Shown here piece after piece: positions 1 to 5,991 of a stretch of 6,040 nt of DNA. Source of the stretch: DASQJL01 sp035689165. Lineage in GTDB: Bacteria > Eisenbacteria > RBG-16-71-46 > SZUA-252. The translations under genes and the position numbers were made by a program. Numbering within the stretch: position 1 is the first letter of the stretch; every line of letters starts with the position of its first letter. The stretch covers positions 1-6,040 of the forward strand of contig DASSLZ010000235.1 of NCBI GenBank assembly GCA_035689165.1. Direction: 5' to 3'. The notes beneath the pieces were generated by a model that had not been told where the DNA came from, searched no databases, and worked only from the letters and a program-made list of their open reading frames with translations.

Positions 1-602
1 GATCCGGCGAGGCCGAGGAAGAAGACGAGCAGGAACGCCGTCCCGACGTGCGCGGCGACCAGGTAGAGGCGCCCCGCGCGCCGCGCCTCGGCCCGGTCAT
101 GGCGCAGCGTCACGAGGAACCAGGAGGCGATCGTCATCATCTCCCACGCCGCCAGGAAGAGCACGCCGTTCCGCGCGGCGACCACCAGCGCCATGCTCGC
201 CACGAGGAGGTTGAACGCGAGCCAGGCGGCGGCGCCGCGCCGCCCCGCCCCAACGCGTCCATAGCCTGCCCCGTAGACCGCCGCGAGCGCGGACAGGCCG
301 TAGATCGCCGTGAGGAAGAAGGCCGAGAGCGCGTCGATCTCCAGGCTGAAGGACGCGAGGGGAAGGCTCCAGGGGAGACGGAGCGATTCCGAGGGGTGGC
401 CGAGCAGCACGCGGACGGCGGGAACCAGTCCGAGCGCGCATCCGACGACCGCTCCGCCCGCGCCGGCCCGCGTCCCGGCCCCGCCGCGGGAGAAGATCCA
501 TGACACCAGGCCCGATAGGACAAGCGTTCCTACGGACGCCAGAAACCAGGAGATCGGACGGCCCCTTCCCTGGTGTGGGACGGCTCTCGAATCGACGCGC
601 AC
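1..602 (-). CDS. HyfB/NuoL-like proton-conducting membrane subunit, partial (N-terminal part)
   Basis: This reading frame is open from a TAG at 633-635 to the window's left edge. It encodes a membrane protein whose C-terminal part lies outside. Counting from the GTG at 602, about 200 residues are present with six likely membrane helices (roughly 17-37, 50-67, 87-111, 126-143, 146-166, 179-199). The stretch NLLVASMALVV (131-141), then WEMMTIASWFLV (153-164) with a Glu in the helix (E154), then LYLVAAHVGTAFLL, closely resembles the same region of E. coli HyfB as I remember it, as does IDALSAFF (89-96). The Glu and the His of AAHVG (H185) match residues conserved in proton-translocating Nuo/Hyf/Mrp subunits. 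The family forms the membrane arm of group-4 hydrogenases and complex-I-like enzymes. The start is uncertain: there is no in-frame ATG near the N-terminus. Candidates are TTG 617, GTG 602, CTG 542, or a rare ATC at 554 that has the best-placed purine-rich site. NuoL/NuoM or Mrp-type subunits are alternatives. Confidence 0.8.
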   Translation of the reverse strand, partial: MRVDSRAVPHQGRGRPISWFLASVGTLVLSGLVSWIFSRGGAGTRAGAGGAVVGCALGLVPAVRVLLGHPSESLRLPWSLPLASFSLEIDALSAFFLTAIYGLSALAAVYGAGYGRVGAGRRGAAAWLAFNLLVASMALVVAARNGVLFLAAWEMMTIASWFLVTLRHDRAEARRAGRLYLVAAHVGTAFLLVFFLGLAG

Positions 603-663
603 CGGAAAAAAGGACAAGCGGCCGTCGGGACCCTACCTCATGCGGCGGCGCGCGGCAAGGTCC

Positions 664-684
664 GGGGCGTCGCGACCGCGCCCC
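664..684 (-). terminator. possible weak hairpin after the secreted-protein gene
   Basis: An inverted repeat GGGGCG / CGCCCC with a 9-nt loop begins 7 nt after the stop codon of the minus-strand secreted-protein gene. No T-run follows directly; the only T-run on this strand (six Ts at 611-606) is more than 50 nt further on. It could be a weak or factor-assisted terminator, or a chance structure in very GC-rich DNA. Confidence 0.25.
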
Positions 685-690
685 ACGTGC

Positions 691-2562
691 CTAACGCAGG
701 AGCACGACGCGTCCCGTGGCGATGCCCTCGGCGGCTTCGATCCGGAACCAGTAGAGGCCGGAGCCCAGTGGTCGTCCGTGATCGTCGCGGCCGTCGATCG
801 CGACGGTGTGCGCGCCCGTGCCGATCCGATCCATGAGGAGCGTGCGCACCCTCCTTCCCCGGGCGTCGAACAGCGAAACGCGCGCGGATCCGGCCCGGGT
901 CGTGACGAAGCGCAGATTGCCGGCCGGACGCATGGGTAACGGCGCCAGCGACGCGGCCAGGGGCGCATGCCGCCCGTCGACGACGCGCAGCGTGGCCGTC
1001 CCCTCGAACGAATCCCCGGTTCGGAGCCGTCCGCTCACATCGAGCGACACCGCGCCCGGCATGAGGCGCGGATCGAGAGACGCTCGCGGGAAGCGGAGCA
1101 GGAGGTCGGCCCTGCCGTTGGCGTCGTGATCGGCCACCTCGGCCACGCCGCCATCGGGCGCAACGCCGGCGAGGCGCACGCTCCCGGCGTCGATCGCGTC
1201 CGCGCGCGCGCCCGAGGGCTCGATCAGCGCATCCACCCATGGAGCGCGGCTGGCGAGATCGATCGTCTCCGGAATCAGGGCCACGTCCACGCTGACGATG
1301 CCGACGGAAGTGCCCGGCGAGGGCGCGGGAGCGAACGGCCGGACCAGCGGGACCATGCTCTTCAGCGCCGAGATCGAAGCGAAGCGGTTGGCCCCCTGGC
1401 CGACGAGGATCGCGAAGATGATCTCCTGGGACTCGCCGGGCGCCATCGAGAAGGGCCCCGTGGAAAGCATCAGGCGCCGGTCGGCGGGATTGGAATCGAG
1501 CCAGTTCGTGGCGCTGCTCGGCAAGCTGGGATCCAGTCCCGAGACGGGGTACCGGGTCTCCGGCTGGAGCGGATCATCGAGGACGTGCCACGGCGTTCCA
1601 TCCGCTCGGACTCCTCGCATGTACGCGTACGATTCGCCAGCGTTGGCGGGGTCCGTTCCACCGATGTACTTGTCGAACGAGGTCATCCCGAGGGTGTCGG
1701 ACACGCCCACGGACGGCGATACGATCGCCCCGCGGATCAAGGTGATCCCCACGGCGGGCGGGCTGCTTCCGTAAACGGGATCGGCGTTCGTCGCGTTGTA
1801 GCAGTAGCCCAGAGCCAGCGTCGTGTCGCACCCCACGAGATCATCGATGGCCCCGCCCAGGTCCGGATCGCACCAGATCGACACGTAGGCCGAATCGAGC
1901 GTGTCCGGTCCCTTCGCGGTCACCTTCCATTTCACGAAGATCGTCTTCCCGAGCGCTGCCGGGCCGCTGTAGGCGCATACGGTCTGCTGGACCTCGACGC
2001 CGAGAGGGTTGGTGGACCCGGCGGTGTTGTGGTGAACGAGCGGATTGGCGTCGTTGAACACGCTCCAGATCGTCGCGTCCCCGAAGAGGAGGGGATGGCC
2101 CGAGCCCTCCATGGGCCCGCCCTGCGACGCGTAGTCGGCCAGGTCTCCCGGCGACAGTTGATTGGCCGCGTCGAAGGCGAAGTTGTGAAACGCGGGCTGG
2201 TCCGCTTGATAGCTCCCGCCCGACATCGGTCCGGGCCAGTATTCCTGGGCGTATTCGCCCAGCGCCACGCGAACGGCGCCGTTGACCTTGGCGCCGATCC
2301 AGATCCCCGCGGCGAACAGGGCCGTCTTGACCGTGCCGGTCGGGTAGACCAGCCCGCCGTTGCCCGTAGCGATATCGTAGGCGAGGGAGCCGTGGTTGGA
2401 GACCAACATGTCCAGCTGGTTCACGGCCATGTGGTCGTCGTGATCGAAGAGAGACGCGGAATGCTCCGTAGGCCGGGCCAGACCGGGCAACGGAACGGCG
2501 AGGGCCGATGGCGCATGGGCCAGGACCGTGATGGCGAGGAAAAGCGTCAGGCGAGGGCGCAT
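691..2562 (-). CDS. secreted protein with C-terminal FlgD-like / T9SS-type domain
   Basis: A 623-residue exported protein of unknown function. The start is the ATG at 2562, where GGAG lies 7 nt upstream and translation opens with a signal peptide (basic MRPR, hydrophobic LTLFLAITVLAHAP, cleavage after ALA at residue 22). An in-frame ATG 29 codons further upstream gives an Arg-rich leader and is rejected. Residues 35-405 form a family-specific body with motifs such as MEGSGHPLLFGD (151-162), NPLGVEVQQT (185-194) and WCDPDLGGAIDDLVGCDTT (230-248), and four Cys (196, 231, 245, 254). Residues 430-527 look like a beta-sandwich domain with a possible calcium loop, DHDANGRADLLLRF (478-491). Residues 545-623 are a FlgD Ig-like/type IX sorting-like domain (VSLFDARGRRVRTLL, then DGRDDHGRPLGSGLYWFRI). 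In Bacteroidetes such domains direct export by the type IX system; in other phyla they occur on many secreted proteins. A surface or extracellular location is likely. No catalytic motif is recognised. Confidence 0.85.
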   Translation of the reverse strand: MRPRLTLFLAITVLAHAPSALAVPLPGLARPTEHSASLFDHDDHMAVNQLDMLVSNHGSLAYDIATGNGGLVYPTGTVKTALFAAGIWIGAKVNGAVRVALGEYAQEYWPGPMSGGSYQADQPAFHNFAFDAANQLSPGDLADYASQGGPMEGSGHPLLFGDATIWSVFNDANPLVHHNTAGSTNPLGVEVQQTVCAYSGPAALGKTIFVKWKVTAKGPDTLDSAYVSIWCDPDLGGAIDDLVGCDTTLALGYCYNATNADPVYGSSPPAVGITLIRGAIVSPSVGVSDTLGMTSFDKYIGGTDPANAGESYAYMRGVRADGTPWHVLDDPLQPETRYPVSGLDPSLPSSATNWLDSNPADRRLMLSTGPFSMAPGESQEIIFAILVGQGANRFASISALKSMVPLVRPFAPAPSPGTSVGIVSVDVALIPETIDLASRAPWVDALIEPSGARADAIDAGSVRLAGVAPDGGVAEVADHDANGRADLLLRFPRASLDPRLMPGAVSLDVSGRLRTGDSFEGTATLRVVDGRHAPLAASLAPLPMRPAGNLRFVTTRAGSARVSLFDARGRRVRTLLMDRIGTGAHTVAIDGRDDHGRPLGSGLYWFRIEAAEGIATGRVVLLR

Positions 2563-2772
2563 CGAGTATCTCCGGCGGAACGGTGGAAGCACGCGGGGAG
2601 ACAGCTTCGAGTTTGCTCCCGCCGGCGCGCGCCGTCCAGCCGTCTCCATCCCGAACGGCGGATCCAGGGGAGCGGGCGCCCCCGCGCCATCCTACTTTGG
2701 TACCGCTTGCGCGGGCCCCCGCGGCGGGCGGACCCTCATCCTCGAGGTGGTCGAGCCGAGGAGGGGCGAGCC
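2563..2772. promoter_or_regulatory. intergenic region between divergent genes (210 bp)
   Basis: This gap separates the divergent secreted-protein gene and bicupin gene, so it should hold a promoter for each. I find no convincing -35/-10 pair on either strand. GC-rich inverted repeats are present: CGCGGG CC CCCGCG at 2710-2723, and CTCGA GGTGG TCGAG at 2741-2755 just ahead of the bicupin ribosome binding site. Repeats of this size are common by chance at this base composition. The ribosome binding sites at the two ends are clear: GGAG on the minus strand and AGGAGG on the plus strand. Confidence 0.5.
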
Positions 2773-3471
2773 ATGCCGAACACGATCGGTGATCGAAGCG
2801 AAGAGAAGGGCTTCTATTTCCTGACGTCCAGCCGGCTCCGCTGGGAGCCGGCCGCATGCGGGCCGGGCGAAGTGCGCCGGCTGTACGTGGATCCCACGGA
2901 CCGGATCGAAGCGCGCCTGGTGCGCTTTCCCGCCGGGGCGGTGACGGCGGGCGCGCCCGAGCTGCTCGGCCCGGAAGTGTACGTCGTCTCGGGCGAGTTC
3001 GAGGCCGACGGGGAGCGCCTGAGGGAGGGCGATTTCCACCGGACCGTGGGCGCCGCGGTCGACGGCCGCACCGAGGCGGGCTGCATCCTGTTCACCCTGC
3101 GCGAGTGCGCGCCCTCGGCGGGGACCGGCGAAGCCCCGGACGTCGGCTCGATGTGCGGGGCCGACACGATCCGCGTCGTGGAGCGCCGCTGGACCGACAC
3201 GGGACCCGGCATGCGGTACAAGCGGCTGATGCGCGACCCGGCCCACCACATCGAGATCACGCTGGTGCAGCTGGATCCGGGCGCCGCCTACCCCGGCCAT
3301 CGCTATGTCGGCGCCGAGGAGATCTTCATCCTGCGGGGCGACTGCCTCTGCGAGGGTCGAAAGCTGGGTTACGGCGATTACCACCGGTCGGTGGAGGGCG
3401 CGGTGCACCGGCCCGCCGCCACCGACGGAGGCTGCGAGTTCATCCTGGTTCGCCACGGTATGCCCGACTAG
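2773..3471 (+). CDS. ChrR-type bicupin protein
   Basis: A 232-residue cytoplasmic protein made of two tandem cupin lobes of the kind found at the C-terminus of the anti-sigma factor ChrR. The start is the ATG at 2773, with AGGAGG about 8 nt upstream. Lobe 1 (about 20-110) has GPEVYVVSGEF (66-76) and EGDFHR (85-90) but lacks the usual His pair before its Glu. Lobe 2 (about 135-228) is better preserved: PGHRYVGAEEIFILRGD (174-190) followed by GDYHR and VHRP, giving H176, E182/E183, H204 and H212 as candidate metal ligands. Only lobe 2 therefore looks able to bind metal. In ChrR a zinc-bound cupin helps sense singlet oxygen or peroxide damage; other members are stand-alone proteins of unknown activity. 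This one has no N-terminal anti-sigma domain and no sigma-factor gene beside it, so a ChrR-like signalling role is not supported. It is transcribed alone, ending at the hairpin terminator downstream. Confidence 0.82.
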   Translation: MPNTIGDRSEEKGFYFLTSSRLRWEPAACGPGEVRRLYVDPTDRIEARLVRFPAGAVTAGAPELLGPEVYVVSGEFEADGERLREGDFHRTVGAAVDGRTEAGCILFTLRECAPSAGTGEAPDVGSMCGADTIRVVERRWTDTGPGMRYKRLMRDPAHHIEITLVQLDPGAAYPGHRYVGAEEIFILRGDCLCEGRKLGYGDYHRSVEGAVHRPAATDGGCEFILVRHGMPD

Positions 3472-3493
3472 CGCGCGCGGCGTCCGTGGCAGG

Positions 3494-3523
3494 AGGGGCC
3501 CCGTTCCGGGGCCCTTTTCGTTT
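3494..3523 (+). terminator. intrinsic terminator after the bicupin gene
   Basis: The hairpin stem is GGGCCCCG / CGGGGCCC with a TTC loop. It can be extended outwards by a G-T and an A-T pair, and is followed by TTTT CG TTT. It begins 22 nt after the bicupin stop codon, and it isolates the bicupin transcript from the PadR gene downstream. Confidence 0.85.
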
Positions 3524-3528
3524 GGGGG

Positions 3529-3557
3529 TGGACGCCCGCTCGGCCGTGATATATCTT
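3529..3557 (+). promoter_or_regulatory. possible promoter for the PadR-CPBP unit
   Basis: TGGACG (3529-3534) and TATCTT (3552-3557) each match four of six bases of the sigma-70 -35 and -10 consensus with a 17-nt spacer. Transcription from this -10 would begin at or next to the PadR ATG (3564), giving a leaderless or nearly leaderless message. That agrees with the absence of a Shine-Dalgarno sequence. The -10 falls inside the palindrome described at 3545-3571. The assignment is by eye only. Confidence 0.4.
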
Positions 3558-3571
3558 TTAGATATGTCACG
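3545..3571. promoter_or_regulatory. palindromic operator, probable PadR autoregulatory site
   Basis: Two 12-nt arms, CGTGATATATCT and AGATATGTCACG, are separated by TTT and are inverted repeats matching at 11 of 12 positions. The core ATATCT TTT AGATAT is perfect. This AT-rich island stands out sharply from the surrounding GC-rich DNA. PadR regulators bind such dyads as dimers and commonly repress their own promoters. The site covers the predicted -10 and the PadR start codon (3564-3566), so a bound dimer would block transcription initiation. Binding by this PadR is inferred. Confidence 0.75.
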
Positions 3572-4151
3572 ACCCCGATCGCGCTCCACCCCCTTCGCCA
3601 TCCTCGGCCTCCTCGGATTCGAGCCGATGTCGGGCTACGACATCCGGAAGGAGGTCGCCGCGAGCATCGGCTACTTCTGGAGCGAGAGTTACGGACAGAT
3701 CTATCCGGCCCTGCGGGAGCTCTCCCGGGACGGACTGATCCGGGTGAAGCCGGGAACGCCCGAAGGGGGCCGCGAGCGCCGCGTCTACGAGATCACGGCG
3801 AAGGGCCGCCGGACGCTCGCGGCCTGGAGGGCGGAGCCGCCGCGGCCGGCGCCCGTTCGAAACGAGCTCCTTCTCAAGCTGTTCTTCGGGGCTCCCGGCG
3901 GCAGCGGCGGCGAGATCGCGTGGCTCGAAGCGCTCGCGACGAAGGAAGCCGCGCAACGGCGCGAATTCCGACGCATCCGCCGGCAGCTCCTGGAGGAGCG
4001 TCGCGATCATCCCAGCCTTCCCTACTGGCTCGCCGTGGTGGCTTACGGCGAGCATCACTCCCGGGCCGCCCTCCGCTGGGCGCGCGAGACGTCGAGCGCG
4101 CTCCGCGGCCTCGGTACCGCGCGCCGGAAACGGGGGCCTCTCCATGAATGA
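3564..4151 (+). CDS. PadR family transcriptional regulator
   Basis: A 195-residue DNA-binding repressor. The N-terminal winged helix covers about residues 9-90: FAILGLLGFEPMSGYDIRKE (10-29), the recognition-helix signature YGQIYPALREL (43-53), and the wing with RRVYEITAKGRR (72-83). The C-terminal part (about 97-185), opening with RNELLLKLFFG, matches the helical dimerisation domain of the longer Vir_act_alpha_C-containing PadR subfamily. The length is usual for that group. The ATG at 3564 lies inside a palindrome and has no ribosome binding site, suggesting leaderless expression. The longer open frame upstream of this ATG is not used, because it reads through the bicupin gene out of frame and across the terminator. 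The gene ends 8 nt inside the next one (ATGAATGA), so PadR is probably co-expressed with the CPBP protease and represses both. The inducing ligand cannot be told from sequence. Confidence 0.93.
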   Translation: MSRPRSRSTPFAILGLLGFEPMSGYDIRKEVAASIGYFWSESYGQIYPALRELSRDGLIRVKPGTPEGGRERRVYEITAKGRRTLAAWRAEPPRPAPVRNELLLKLFFGAPGGSGGEIAWLEALATKEAAQRREFRRIRRQLLEERRDHPSLPYWLAVVAYGEHHSRAALRWARETSSALRGLGTARRKRGPLHE

Positions 4152-4866
4152 AACCCTGGGGGCGAACGAAGCGGCCCCTTCGGACCGGCTGATCGCGCCG
4201 GTCCGCCACACCGTCATCCTGGTCGCGATCCTGCTCGCGATCGCAGCATACGGCGTCTACGGGCAGCACATGGCCGCCAAGGCATCGCCGGCCGACACCC
4301 GCGGGTCGATGCTGCCGCTCTACCTGACCCTACTCGTCGCCGAGTGGGCCCTGGTCCGCTACGTCATGGTGGGTCTTCGGAAGGGAGCGACGCCGTTCCG
4401 CGAGCTCCTGGGACGGCGGTGGACCGGATGGAGAGACGTGTTGCGGGACGTCGCGATCGCGCTCGCGGTCTTCGCGATCTGGACCGCGGGCTCCAGCTTC
4501 GTGGATCAGCTCACCCACGCCGAGACCCCGAAGGCCGTCGAGAACATGCTGCCTCGCGGGGGTGCCGAGATCGCCGTCTGGGTTCTGCTCTCGCTGTCCG
4601 CGGGCTTCTGCGAAGAGGTGGTCTACCGCGGCTACCTCCAGCGCCAGCTTCAGGCCCTGACCGGGAGCGGCCTCGCCGCGGTGGCCCTCCAGGCCGTGAT
4701 CTTCGGCATCTCGCACGGGTACCAGGGCGCGCGGAACGTGCTCTTCATCACGGTCTACGGCGCGCTCTTCGGCGCGCTCGCCCTCTGGCGGCGGAGCCTC
4801 AAGCCCGGGATGATCCTGCACGCGTGGACGGACATCTTCGGAGGGATCTTCCAGAGGAGCTTCTAG
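4144..4866 (+). CDS. CPBP family intramembrane metalloprotease (CAAX/Abi-like)
   Basis: A 240-residue integral membrane protein with about seven hydrophobic segments (roughly 22-40, 58-77, 101-120, 143-156, 177-190, 199-216, 221-238). The family motifs are in order and intact: EEVVYRGYLQ (157-166, catalytic EExxxR with E157, E158, R162), FGISH (187-191, FxxxH) and HAWTD (226-230, HxxxD). Eukaryotic Rce1 relatives cleave CAAX proteins after prenylation; bacterial members are linked to bacteriocin immunity, anti-sigma processing or unknown functions. With all motif residues present, this one is probably active. The start codon overlaps the PadR stop (ATGAATGA), so translation is likely coupled; the upstream GGGGG is a weak ribosome binding site. 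Pairing with a PadR regulator suggests stress- or envelope-induced expression, which is inference. The gene ends 15 nt from the convergent acetyltransferase gene, with no terminator visible between them. Confidence 0.92.
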   Translation: MNETLGANEAAPSDRLIAPVRHTVILVAILLAIAAYGVYGQHMAAKASPADTRGSMLPLYLTLLVAEWALVRYVMVGLRKGATPFRELLGRRWTGWRDVLRDVAIALAVFAIWTAGSSFVDQLTHAETPKAVENMLPRGGAEIAVWVLLSLSAGFCEEVVYRGYLQRQLQALTGSGLAAVALQAVIFGISHGYQGARNVLFITVYGALFGALALWRRSLKPGMILHAWTDIFGGIFQRSF

Positions 4867-4881
4867 CCCGCGGAGGGCGAC

Positions 4882-5406
4882 CTATCTCCGGCGGATCCGC
4901 CAGTCCTCGGCCAGGATCGCCCACCGCTCGTGATCGCGCCAGCGGCCGCGGATCTTGAGGTAGCGGCGCGAGTACCCTTCCCGCACGAAACCCAGCTTCG
5001 CGACCAGCGCGAGCGAGGCCGCGTTGTCCGGCTGGATGTTGGCCTCCACGCGGTGTAGGCCCATCGTCGTGAACGCGTGGTTCAGCGTGAGCGCGATCGC
5101 CTCGCTCATGAGCCCCTGCCCCGCGTAGGCCGCGCCGAGGTAGTAGCCGAGATACGCGCTGCGAAAGACGCCCAGCACGATCTGGCTCAGCTCGACCGCG
5201 CCCACCACGGCGCCGTCGGCGCGCCGCTTGACCAGGAGGCCCAGGAAATTCGGCTGGCGGCAGGCGGCGAGATAGCGTGCGTAGTGCTCGTGCGTGGTCG
5301 GGGTGAAGGCGCGCCCCCGGTGGAACTCGAGGCTCGCGCGGTTCATCTGCAGGAGCGCGGCTTCGTCCCCGGGGCGCGGCGGCTCCAGGAGTACGCGTGG
5401 CGGCAC
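4882..5406 (-). CDS. GNAT family N-acetyltransferase, RimJ/RimL-like
   Basis: A 174-residue soluble acetyltransferase that would transfer the acetyl group of acetyl-CoA to an amine. The acetyl-CoA pyrophosphate-binding loop is YAGQGLM (94-100), preceded by YLGYYLGAA (85-93) and followed by a helix. Further family signatures are LHRVEANIQPDNAASLALV (117-135), KLGFVREGYSRRYL (137-150) and GRWRDHERWAIL (154-165), all typical of the RimJ/RimL branch. RimJ acetylates the N-terminal alanine of ribosomal protein S5, but related proteins act on other proteins, polyamines or antibiotics, so the substrate is open. The start is a GTG at 5406; only a weak GAG lies upstream. The gene follows the M13-like gene after 45 nt on the same strand, so a shared transcript is possible. 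A perfect 12-bp palindrome, GGCGGATCCGCC (4890-4901), near the 3' end is probably incidental coding sequence. Confidence 0.9.
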   Translation of the reverse strand: MPPRVLLEPPRPGDEAALLQMNRASLEFHRGRAFTPTTHEHYARYLAACRQPNFLGLLVKRRADGAVVGAVELSQIVLGVFRSAYLGYYLGAAYAGQGLMSEAIALTLNHAFTTMGLHRVEANIQPDNAASLALVAKLGFVREGYSRRYLKIRGRWRDHERWAILAEDWRIRRR

Positions 5407-5451
5407 GATCAGCGGCTCGGGACGTTCAGGGAATCGAGACCCGGGAGGCGC

Positions 5452-5991
5452 TCACCAGAGGTGGACGCGCTTCTCCGGAGGAAGGTAGTACTTGGAGCCG
5501 GGCCCGACGTCGGGGAAGGCGGCGTACCATCCATCGTCGTTTCGCCCGCCCAGCCGGAGCGAGGGATCGCTCATCAGCGCGACGATCGCTTCGGGCGTGT
5601 CCGCGTGCGCGATGCGCTGGAGGTCGCCGGCCGCGGGCTTCATGCCGGCCGCGTCGATCCCCTTGCGGTCCACGAACGCGTCGTAGAGGTCGCGGAGCTT
5701 CTTCTCCTCGTCCGTGAGGTTCGGCCGCGCGTGCAGGTCGGCGATGACGGCCTTCATCCGGTCTTCGTTCCTGAGGCCCATCTCCAGCCCCACGCCGGAC
5801 CCGGGGCGATCCGGCGGAATGGTGGCGGTCTTGAGCCAGCTGCCGTTGGCGTACACGTAGAAGTCGTCGCCCGGATTGCCGGAGCGGTCCAGGTAATCCA
5901 GATTCAGTCCCCAGGGAGGCACGTCGGGAGCGGCGAGGACTGTCGCGGGCGCGAGCAGGACGCAGGCAAGGGCGAGAACGAGGGCTTTCAC
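5452..5991 (-). CDS. secreted M13 (neprilysin/PepO-like) metallopeptidase, internally deleted, catalytic core missing
   Basis: 179 residues, against roughly 650-700 for intact M13 peptidases. The start is a GTG at 5991, with GGAG 7 nt upstream. A signal peptide covers residues 1-20 (MKALVLALACVLLAPATVLA). The M13 N-terminal domain begins normally: LDYLDRSGNPGDDFYVYANG (31-50), then SWLKTATIPPDR (51-62) and LRNEDRMKAVIADL (73-86). It runs to LMSDPSLRLGG (139-149). The last 30 residues, ending AAFPDVGPGSKYYLPPEKRVHLW (157-179), resemble the extreme C-terminal tail of bacterial M13 enzymes, which typically ends in a 'PE-RV-(I/L)W' pattern. The join therefore lies near residues 149-151 (about 5540-5545). 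The zinc-binding HExxH, the downstream ExxxD, the NAYY substrate motif and about 470 residues between are absent. The frame stays open through the join. The product should be exported but cannot be a peptidase. Options are a decaying gene, a binding-only protein, or an assembly collapse. Confidence 0.75.
   Translation of the reverse strand: MKALVLALACVLLAPATVLAAPDVPPWGLNLDYLDRSGNPGDDFYVYANGSWLKTATIPPDRPGSGVGLEMGLRNEDRMKAVIADLHARPNLTDEEKKLRDLYDAFVDRKGIDAAGMKPAAGDLQRIAHADTPEAIVALMSDPSLRLGGRNDDGWYAAFPDVGPGSKYYLPPEKRVHLW

Noticed and set aside
97..523. Two minus-strand open frames and one plus-strand frame overlapping the HyfB-like gene.
   Set aside because: They encode Arg/Pro-rich sequence with no membrane pattern, whereas the third minus-strand frame gives a clear HyfB-like membrane protein.
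2710..2755. GC-rich inverted repeats in the divergent intergenic region, considered as operators or a riboswitch.
   Set aside because: The arms are only 5-6 bp, do not resemble one another, and lie far from any visible promoter; nothing supports a specific regulatory role.
967..3471. A 2505-nt open reading frame on the plus strand running antisense through the secreted-protein gene and into the bicupin gene in the same frame.
   Set aside because: Only the part from 2773 has a ribosome binding site and a recognisable protein. The upstream part translates into Arg/Gly/Ala-rich low-complexity sequence lying opposite a well-supported gene, as expected for shadow frames in GC-rich DNA.
2692..3570. 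Minus-strand 292-residue open frame opposite the bicupin gene and terminator.
   Set aside because: It has no recognisable domain and spans the terminator and the PadR operator; it is the antisense shadow of the bicupin gene.
5503..5514. Perfect palindrome CCCGACGTCGGG close to the M13 deletion junction.
   Set aside because: It encodes part of the C-terminal tail (PDVG) and lies about 25 nt from the join, not at it. Palindromes this short are expected in DNA this GC-rich, and no matching copy on the other side of the join is visible.
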